Assembly: GCF_037577855.1 (NCBI RefSeq)
Contig: NZ_JBAKFX010000036.1
Coordinates: 1 to 44,384 of the forward strand
Origin: Dethiothermospora halolimnae
Lineage (GTDB): Bacteria; Bacillota; Clostridia; Tissierellales; VENL01
Reading direction: 5' to 3'
DNA: 44,384 bases
Shown piece after piece: positions 16,598 through 22,997 of the stretch (position 1 is its first letter; each line of letters begins with the position of its first letter). The notes below the pieces were generated by a model. It ran no database searches. It worked only from the letters and a program-made list of their open reading frames with translations, and was not told the DNA's origin. The position numbers were made by a program, and so were the translations under genes.

Positions 16598-18241
16598 TTA
16601 TGCCTCTAGTACATCTATTACTTTTTCAGTAAGGCTATTTAATTCTTCTAAATTTTCCGCTACCTCATCAATATAGGCCTTGTCTTCAAGTACCTTTTCA
16701 AAGTTTATAGCATAACACTCAATTATTGATGTAAATTCATTAATAATCCCATCGGTAAAACCCTCTATATATTCTTCCATAGCTTCTATACAAGATAATA
16801 CTTTTGTCTTAAGTTTTAACATAAGTATATCTATAACACTATACATTTCAATATAAAGACCTATATAACTACTGGTGCTATGTATAATATCTCTAAATTC
16901 CTGAATCAAAAGATTTACTCTTTGTTTCCATTTTTTAGTGATATTCTGTGTTATTTCTTCAAGCTTTGCTTTCTCATTCTTTATAACTGCATACCAATTC
17001 TCCCTATTATAATGAAAATCCTGTCTAAGCTTTTTATTTGTTTCATTTGTTATTTGATTAAATTCATTTTTAAGCTTATTTATTTTATGAAATATTTTAT
17101 CTGTATTAAATATTTCATATTGTTTGTTTATATCATTTTTATTATATTTAAATTTTTCCTCATTAGTTAGTAAAACATCTATTTTCTGTCTTATTAATTC
17201 AGATTTCTTTCGATTTTCATTTATTATCTCCTCAATATGCTTTTCTCCCTGTATCTTTTCTTGTTTTAAGTTTTCTAAAAAATCTTTCTTTTCTTTTATA
17301 ATAGTATGATTAGCAAATTTTTTTAAATTTTCAAGCATATTTTCAAAAGCATTTTCTAAAGTTTTCTCTCCTTCTAAAGCCATATTCTCAATTGATTGTT
17401 TTAATAATTTTAAAATATCCTGAAGTATTTCTTCATATATATACTCTTCAGCTTCTGAAGAATTACAAAGTTTCAAATTAGAATACCTTTTATTAAAAAT
17501 CTTCTTCATTTTTAATATTTCATCTCTCATTTCTTCCCCTTCATTGGCAAATTTCTGTTGAAGTTCTTGAATAGTTTCTTGTTTAATAAAATTAGTATTA
17601 TTTTCAAAATTTTTAATATTATACAAATTATTTTTTCTAATTATTTCACCCTCCGATTGTTGTCCTTTTGCTAACATTCTTTTCACTTGAATGTGTGTAT
17701 ATTCTAATTTTTCTTTAATATCTTCACTAATATTCTCTGATAGTTCATCTATATATCTAATGTACCTTTGGATAATCTGAAGAATATATTGTACCATTCC
17801 CCTTATGCTAGATATAAAAGTTTTTTCATCTATATCTAAACTACTTATGACTTTATTCAAACTATTTTGTATATACTGTCTTTCCAGTTGACCAAAAAAA
17901 CTTTCCTGCTGGATAAAATAATTTAGACTTTTAATATCTCTTAACTTATTTTCTATATTCATTTTGGAAGTATATTCTAACTTTATATCTAAGCCTTTAT
18001 CATTATAATATTTACATATTCTTTTCATTTCTTTACAATGTATATTCATTCCATTAAAAGTTATTTTAAAACTATCTTCATTCAATTCATTTTCCAATAT
18101 TATAATTAATTCATCTATCCATGTATCAATCTTCTCTTTTCTAAACATTAACAATCTGCTATCATAGTCAATCTCTTCACCATCAATTTTAAATTCTGTT
18201 TCTATCTTATATGGATTGTGTTTTATGAATATTTCAATCAA
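16598..18241 (-). CDS. Long helical coiled-coil protein of the ATPase-toxin cassette
   Basis: A protein of 547 residues that I do not recognise as a whole. Residues 1-90 look like a small folded domain (HNPYKIETEFKIDGEEI, then SFKITFNGMNIHCKEMKRIC); similar openings occur, to my recollection, in some Firmicute dynamin-like or GTPase-linked proteins. No P-loop is present here. Residues about 95-547 are almost entirely helical and Lys/Glu/Asn-rich with heptad-like spacing, so an extended coiled coil is likely. There is no clear transmembrane segment. It starts with TTG after a GGAGGT site at ideal distance. As first gene of the four-gene unit it may be a structural or scaffold partner of the HerA-like ATPase; this is inferred from position. 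Confidence 0.7.
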   Translation of the reverse strand: MIEIFIKHNPYKIETEFKIDGEEIDYDSRLLMFRKEKIDTWIDELIIILENELNEDSFKITFNGMNIHCKEMKRICKYYNDKGLDIKLEYTSKMNIENKLRDIKSLNYFIQQESFFGQLERQYIQNSLNKVISSLDIDEKTFISSIRGMVQYILQIIQRYIRYIDELSENISEDIKEKLEYTHIQVKRMLAKGQQSEGEIIRKNNLYNIKNFENNTNFIKQETIQELQQKFANEGEEMRDEILKMKKIFNKRYSNLKLCNSSEAEEYIYEEILQDILKLLKQSIENMALEGEKTLENAFENMLENLKKFANHTIIKEKKDFLENLKQEKIQGEKHIEEIINENRKKSELIRQKIDVLLTNEEKFKYNKNDINKQYEIFNTDKIFHKINKLKNEFNQITNETNKKLRQDFHYNRENWYAVIKNEKAKLEEITQNITKKWKQRVNLLIQEFRDIIHSTSSYIGLYIEMYSVIDILMLKLKTKVLSCIEAMEEYIEGFTDGIINEFTSIIECYAINFEKVLEDKAYIDEVAENLEELNSLTEKVIDVLEA

Positions 18242-18313
18242 TAGAGTACCTCCAATCCTAATTCCTTTAGTTATTTAGTTAATATCTAATTTCATTTCAT
18301 ACATCATATATTT

Positions 18314-19183
18314 TTAATACATTTTCTTAGCATCTCTAGGTAATGTTTTTACATGTTTAAGGTGTGCTGTAACCCTTTTGTCATCACCACAGGGATAATC
18401 ATACCCAAAATGTTTCCCTACCTTTGTGGCAGTTTCCCTAAAAAGCTTGTTCATAGCAAATAGGGATTCCCACATATTTTCATAATTTCCATCGGAATAT
18501 GTTAAAATAAATTCATTCCATTCCTTAGGTTTAAGATAGTTCTTAAAATACTTACCTAATTTTCCCGGACTTTTTTTGAAGTCAGTTTCTATACCAATAT
18601 ACCATGTTAACATTTTCATAAACATTTTCCTCACTGGTCCATCAAACATAAATTTAGCATAGGATAACTCTTCTCTCCATATCCCCTTAGCTATATAGGG
18701 ATTTACCCACCAAAACTCGTTACAGCAATCCTGAAATTCTTTTTTAGTAGGAGGCTTTGGTAAATAATCTTTTTCACTTGGAGGAGGAAATGTGCCGAGA
18801 ATCCCCTCCTTATCTAAAAGGATTTTACTTAAGCTATCCTGTTTTAAATCTTCAGTTTTCTCTACTGAGTAAAATGTTAAATCTATACGATTACCATCTA
18901 TAAACTGCATAAGAAAACAGAACCTTTCATCATGATTATTATATGAATCTCCCATTTCATCTGGAGTTTGCATTATCATAAGTTCTCCAAAATTAATTAT
19001 CCAACTTCTATCTTCAAGGAAATCCTTCACATCTTTTACAACATACACAATATCATAATCTTGAAAAATATCTTTAGGCACATTAGGATTTACCCGAGAA
19101 CCATTCATAACTACTGCCAATATACGACTATCCTTCTTTGCCACATTAAGTATCAAATCAAACATTTCTTTTTCACTTCTCAT
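18314..19183 (-). CDS. Aminoglycoside 6-adenylyltransferase-like (AadK/AadE family)
   Basis: Nucleotidyltransferase of 289 residues with the family's polymerase-beta-like signature VVMNGSRVNPNVPKD followed by FQDYDIVYVV, whose Asp residues bind metal. The middle and C-terminus also fit (RIDLTFYS, CCNEFWWVNPYIAKGIWREE, FGYDYP). Length matches AadK and AadE (about 285-300). Family members adenylylate streptomycin at the 6 position, but many chromosomal homologues have not been tested, so resistance is possible rather than shown. The ATG follows GAGGTGAAGT. The downstream coiled-coil gene starts 72 bp after its end on the same strand, so some co-transcription is possible. Confidence 0.9.
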   Translation of the reverse strand: MRSEKEMFDLILNVAKKDSRILAVVMNGSRVNPNVPKDIFQDYDIVYVVKDVKDFLEDRSWIINFGELMIMQTPDEMGDSYNNHDERFCFLMQFIDGNRIDLTFYSVEKTEDLKQDSLSKILLDKEGILGTFPPPSEKDYLPKPPTKKEFQDCCNEFWWVNPYIAKGIWREELSYAKFMFDGPVRKMFMKMLTWYIGIETDFKKSPGKLGKYFKNYLKPKEWNEFILTYSDGNYENMWESLFAMNKLFRETATKVGKHFGYDYPCGDDKRVTAHLKHVKTLPRDAKKMY

Positions 19184-19340
19184 TACTTCACCTCTTATAT
19201 TAAAATATATAATAATCAGATTTAAAGATATTTATTTTCCCTTTTTATACTAAACTATTTCTACATGATGCTTCCAATTTCCTTTGGATTAATATGCCAT
19301 TTCAATATAAAGGAATACTCCAATTTTGTTTTACAGATAA

Positions 19341-19394
19341 ATAAGAATGCCTGGATTTTATACATTGCAATGTATAAAATCCAGGCATTCTTAT
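19341..19394. repeat. Perfect 54-nt palindrome
   Basis: Positions 19341-19367 are the exact reverse complement of 19368-19394 with no mismatch. Both strands therefore read the same peptide, NAWILYIAMYKIQAFL, in one frame. It lies 23 bp after the stop codon of the Lys-rich protein gene. No T-tract follows on either strand, so it is not a typical intrinsic terminator. Confidence 0.9.
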
Positions 19395-19417
19395 CAGTTG
19401 TGGATATAAGTATAGCC

Positions 19418-19732
19418 TTATTTTTTAGATTTCTTTTTCTTTCTTTTCCTTTTCTTTTTAGTTTTTTTGCTTTCAATTTTAGCCATTATACGTTCATGTT
19501 GAACCCTTTTTTCTTCTGCCTTTTCCTCAGCTAAGACTTTTTTATCATCTTTTATTTCTTCAACTAAAGACTCATCTTCTAGTTTTAAAAATGTACCAAA
19601 GGCTGACGGATAAACAAACTTCTTCTCTTCTTCACTTTCATCAAAGACTACTGTTATATATTCATCGTCAAAGTCCGTTATTTTTCCTCTGCCGTAAGCT
19701 TCATGTTTTACAATTTTTCCACAAAGTTTCAT
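19418..19732 (-). CDS. Small protein with Lys-rich tail
   Basis: Protein of 104 residues with two parts. Residues 1-60 (GKIVKHEAYGRGKITDFDDE, then VVFDESEEEKKFVYPSAFG) look like a small beta-barrel of the CarD/Tudor-like kind that occurs as an N-terminal module in several Firmicute proteins. Residues 61-104 are a charged helix ending in a run of Lys and Arg, suggesting nucleic-acid binding. The ATG follows a perfect AGGAGG. The function is unknown; a longer family member with a fused enzymatic domain is possible elsewhere. Confidence 0.75.
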   Translation of the reverse strand: MKLCGKIVKHEAYGRGKITDFDDEYITVVFDESEEEKKFVYPSAFGTFLKLEDESLVEEIKDDKKVLAEEKAEEKRVQHERIMAKIESKKTKKKRKRKKKKSKK

Positions 19733-19855
19733 ATGTATACCTCCTAAAATAATTATATAAAAATAAATTTTAACTTTAGTTTATATTCCTATACTAATAA
19801 CACTTCTATACAGAACCTTGAAACTCCTTTATAATGTGTCTATTTAAATAAAAAT

Positions 19856-19892
19856 AAAGGTTTCCAAGTATATTTTATACTAGAAAACCTTT
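19856..19892 (-). terminator. Hairpin with T-tract, minus strand
   Basis: AAAGGTTTyCwAGTATA pairs with its complement (15 of 17 pairs) around a 3-nt loop, and the minus-strand product is followed by ATTTTTATTT. It lies downstream of the short gene relic at 19965-20126 and probably ended the original gene. The rest of 19733-20279 shows no other gene. Confidence 0.6.
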
Positions 19893-19964
19893 GCTTTTAT
19901 CTTTCATTTTTGAATATATAATTTATTATCCCAATACTTTTTTATAATATTTATTATAATAATT

Positions 19965-20126
19965 TTAAATGAACTGTCCCTTGCTTGTCCCAGGTTTATT
20001 TTCTTTAAGAAATATTCCATAGGAATTTTTATCTAACTCTTCTATATCTTCAAAGTTCTTAATCCATTTAATAATATCTTCCTCATTAATAACCTCTAAT
20101 TCCCTTCTTTTGGTGTTTAAATACAT
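19965..20126 (-). pseudogene. Gene relic ending in the dispersed repeat
   Basis: A 53-codon frame with coding-like sequence (RRELEVINEEDIIKWIKNFE, then DKNSYGIFLKENK). Its last codons, SKGQFI and the stop, are supplied by the AATGAACTGTCCC/TTGCTTGTCC repeat read in reverse. No ribosome-binding site precedes the ATG. I read it as the remaining piece of a longer gene. I do not recognise the family. Confidence 0.4.
19968..19990 (+). repeat. Dispersed repeat, copy 4 (long form)
   Basis: Contains AATGAACTGTCCC directly followed by TTGCTTGTCC, the longest common form in this window. Confidence 0.85.
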
Positions 20127-20279
20127 TATATATAACTATGACTGACACCGTCATGTCAGCCTTTATAATTTTTATAATATATTATTTTTAATATATAAAA
20201 TTTAAGGGTACTAACTATTATATTAGGGTAAAATATACTAATGTATTTTAAATTAAACTTATTTTTAAGGAGAATTTTT

Positions 20280-20738
20280 ATGAAAAAAATTATAGGACTT
20301 ATTTCAGACACCCATGGAGTATTAAAACAAAAAGCCATGGATTATTTAAGCAAAAGCGATCTGATCATCCACGGAGGCGATGTTGGAGATATAAAAATAT
20401 TAGATTCTTTAAAAGAGATTGCTCCAGTCTATTGTGTTAAAGGAAATATAGACAAAGGAGAGCTAAAAGGGATATTACCTTTAACACAACTGATACATTT
20501 AGATAAGATAACTATATATGTAATACATAATTTAAAGGAAATAGATATAGATCCAAAGGCTGAAGGCATAGATATTGTTATCAGTGGACATTCCCATAAA
20601 TTTTCAAAACACTATAAAGATGGGGTTCTATATGTAAACCCCGGTGGAGCCGGTAGAAAAAGATTTAATTTACCTTTAACAGTGGGCATATTATATATAT
20701 GGGATAATAAAATAGATGTTGAATTCCAACATTTATAG
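20280..20738 (+). CDS. YfcE/MJ0936-type phosphodiesterase
   Basis: Calcineurin-like metallophosphoesterase of 152 residues. Metal-binding motifs are in order: ISDTHG (D-x-H), HGGDVGD, VKGNID, a His in YVIHNL, and GHSHKF, then NPGGAGRKRF. These match the YfcE/MJ0936 family, whose members hydrolyse phosphodiesters such as bis-p-nitrophenyl phosphate or cyclic nucleotides in vitro; the cellular substrate is unknown. The ATG at 20280 has AAGGAG seven nt upstream; a longer frame from 20241 lacks one. It is one of the few plus-strand genes here and is divergent from the preceding relic. Confidence 0.9.
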   Translation: MKKIIGLISDTHGVLKQKAMDYLSKSDLIIHGGDVGDIKILDSLKEIAPVYCVKGNIDKGELKGILPLTQLIHLDKITIYVIHNLKEIDIDPKAEGIDIVISGHSHKFSKHYKDGVLYVNPGGAGRKRFNLPLTVGILYIWDNKIDVEFQHL

Positions 20739-20754
20739 TCCAAAAAAAAACCAA

Positions 20755-20767
20755 GGGACAGTTCATT
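20755..20767 (-). repeat. Dispersed AATGAACTGTCCC repeat, copy 5
   Basis: Exact reverse-strand copy 17 bp after the stop codon of the phosphodiesterase gene. Confidence 0.85.
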
Positions 20768-20903
20768 ATAATTATTTGATTATATTTTTGGTTTATTTTT
20801 TTAATTTCATTATTATTTGCTATTTTTCAGTGGACTTTTAACAGCTTGTCCATTATTAACGCTTCTATATTCAGTCGTTTGATCCTCAAATTCAATATCC
20901 CCT

Positions 20904-22175
20904 TTATCCTTTAATAGTAATAAACTCCATCTGTCTACCCTTCATATAGTTAACACCTTCTTTCGTAAAGGCTACTGTTTCTTCTAGGAAAATACATACT
21001 TCTTGATTTCCCCATTCTGGTATCGACGAGGTAGTGTTAAGTTCTAATGCATAACAAGTATCAAAATAAATAGGATAGTCCCCTCTACCAGGGACCCGAC
21101 CTTGGTTGTCCCACAATCCTATAATCGGGCCAGCTCCATGACCATGATAACCGATTGGATGGGTATACAACATAGCTTTAATATTTTGCACCTTAGCTTC
21201 TGCTAAGGAAACATCAATGATTTCATTTCCTGTACAACCAGAAACAAAATTTTCTGTTACAATATCTTGAAATTGATTGCACACCTTTAATGCTGCTTTT
21301 AGTCCTATCGGTACATCTGTTTCTTCTGGCTTCAACACATAGGCTATTCTCTGTGTATCGGTGCAAAGCCCCATATATGTAATCCCTACATCACAATGTA
21401 ATATATCTCCCTGTAGAATGACGGTATTAATTATTCTTTTATCCTCAACCCCTTCACGTTGCAAATCAATTGTAGGTGTAAACCAAAACTCAAGTCCCAA
21501 ATCCTTTATTTTCTCCATTATCCACCACTTAACATCTTCAGTAGTAGTCACTCCCGGTTTGATGACTTTATTCGAAAAGGCCTCATCAATAATATCACAG
21601 GCAACCTTATATATATGAGGGTACATGTCTAGTTCTAATAAGCTCCTACGTTCTAACCATCCTACGCATAGATTTTCTGCACTTACCAATCCCTTGCTAT
21701 ATTCCTCTCCTAATATATTAATAATATTATCATGGAGCCCTTTTGTTAGCCCATCGGCTAAAGCTATTTTATTAGAGATGTTTATCCCTATTCTATTGGG
21801 TTTTCTCTCTTCCACAATCCTTTTTATACACTCCCACTGTGTCTCTGACTTGCCATCCCAAACTTGCTTATAAAACTTTGTTAAATGTTCATTTGCTCTA
21901 CATAAACTTAGAGTTTCTAACTGGCCATCTGTACCTAGATAAAATATAAAACAAGATAGACGTGAAGCTGTTTCTATCATACTAGGAATTAAGGTAAAAA
22001 AGATTGGGTCTTCATTGTATTCCCGGGCAAGAATAACCCACATATCCATACCCTCTCTTTTCATAAGTTCTGACAGGATGTGATTTAATCTATATTTGAG
22101 CCTTATATCCATAATCTCATGTTGCTCTTTTAATGATAATATCTTATGCTTAACATGTCCAGAGTCTTTACCCAT
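20904..22175 (-). CDS. M24-family metallopeptidase (Xaa-Pro peptidase-like)
   Basis: Protein of 423 residues of the creatinase/aminopeptidase P fold. The N-terminal domain (about 1-180) is followed by the pita-bread catalytic domain with the five metal ligands visible: Asp in LHCDVGITYMGLCTDTQR (two Asp), His in THPIGYHGHGAGP, Glu in ALELNT and Glu in VCIFLEETVAF. The family cleaves the bond before proline in peptides. The ATG follows GGAGGG at about 8 nt. After the stop codon another frame continues for some 30 codons with coding-like sequence (KDKGDIEFEDQTTEYRSVNN), so a small 3' frameshift relative to relatives is possible. Confidence 0.9.
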   Translation of the reverse strand: MGKDSGHVKHKILSLKEQHEIMDIRLKYRLNHILSELMKREGMDMWVILAREYNEDPIFFTLIPSMIETASRLSCFIFYLGTDGQLETLSLCRANEHLTKFYKQVWDGKSETQWECIKRIVEERKPNRIGINISNKIALADGLTKGLHDNIINILGEEYSKGLVSAENLCVGWLERRSLLELDMYPHIYKVACDIIDEAFSNKVIKPGVTTTEDVKWWIMEKIKDLGLEFWFTPTIDLQREGVEDKRIINTVILQGDILHCDVGITYMGLCTDTQRIAYVLKPEETDVPIGLKAALKVCNQFQDIVTENFVSGCTGNEIIDVSLAEAKVQNIKAMLYTHPIGYHGHGAGPIIGLWDNQGRVPGRGDYPIYFDTCYALELNTTSSIPEWGNQEVCIFLEETVAFTKEGVNYMKGRQMEFITIKG

Positions 22176-22305
22176 TTCATAATCCCTCCATTTTAAATTT
22201 ATTTTAATATTTTTAATTTTCTAAATCTATATAATAATCTCTTTTGTACTATTCTCCACCTTTATCAATGACTATTTTATAATAGACCTCTTAACTTTAT
22301 AGAAT

Positions 22306-22770
22306 CTATATTTCCATATCATTTTCTTCACACCACTCCAGTGCAATCTTCATTAAAGCTTCTTCCCTAAACTTGTACCATTTATTATCTATATTAAACC
22401 CTGTGACCATATCTTTAAATCTTCTGAAGGCTCCCTTGCCCTTTAAAGCACTTAATAATTCATTACTCCTTTTGTTGTCATCTAAGAAATAACAAAATTC
22501 AACCATAATATCATATTCATTAATATCATAACTTGATGGTAACGATATATAATTATCCCAATTGACTTCCACCTCAATAGCGGCCTCAATACCATCCCTT
22601 TGCCAATCGGGATAGTTTTCCAAATCTTCCTCAGTACAATCCTCTGCTATTCTTCGGTCCTCTTCACTTATATAAACAATTTCACCGGTTGCCTTGTTAC
22701 AATAATATTCTCCTTGGTCATTGGCTAACTCTATTGCTTCCAATAAATCCTCTTTTTTAATCTTCTTCAT
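22306..22770 (-). CDS. UPF0158 family protein
   Basis: Acidic protein of 154 residues with the features of the UPF0158 family (Pfam PF03682): EYYCNKATGEIVYISEEDR near the start, ENYPDWQRDGIEAA in the middle, and GAFRRFKDMVTGFNIDNKWY followed by FREEALMKIALEWCEEN at the C-terminus. It is cytosolic and of unknown function. The ATG at 22770 has AAGGGTGAT close upstream; the GTG at 22779 lies within that site. Confidence 0.85.
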   Translation of the reverse strand: MKKIKKEDLLEAIELANDQGEYYCNKATGEIVYISEEDRRIAEDCTEEDLENYPDWQRDGIEAAIEVEVNWDNYISLPSSYDINEYDIMVEFCYFLDDNKRSNELLSALKGKGAFRRFKDMVTGFNIDNKWYKFREEALMKIALEWCEENDMEI

Positions 22771-22890
22771 CACTATCACCCTTTACATATGAAATTTTTC
22801 TCCCTTTAATAAGATTTTACTCTATATAAACTTCTAAATCAATCTTACAATTTACCATACCTAATTAAATTTAATAATATAATTTTTTAT

Positions 22891-22913
22891 AATGAACTGT
22901 CCCTTGCTTGTCC
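22891..22913 (+). repeat. Dispersed repeat, copy 6 (long form)
   Basis: AATGAACTGTCCC followed by TTGCTTGTCC, between the UPF0158 gene and the P-type ATPase gene. Confidence 0.85.
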
Positions 22914-22997
22914 ACTTATATAAATTTCTCCCTACAATACCAGTAGAAAAAGTATAAATAGTAGCAAAAAAGAAAAAAATAAAATTAGCCAAAGGAG

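Noticed and set aside
16880..17309. Plus-strand hydrophobic frames inside the coiled-coil gene
   Set aside because: They are the antisense reading of Lys/Asn-rich codons, which gives Phe/Ile/Leu-rich frames; no ribosome-binding sites and no family resemblance.
19261..19534. Two small frames on opposite strands sharing NAWILYIAMYKIQAFL
   Set aside because: The shared peptide is a by-product of the perfect palindrome; both frames overlap the Lys-rich protein gene and lack start signals.
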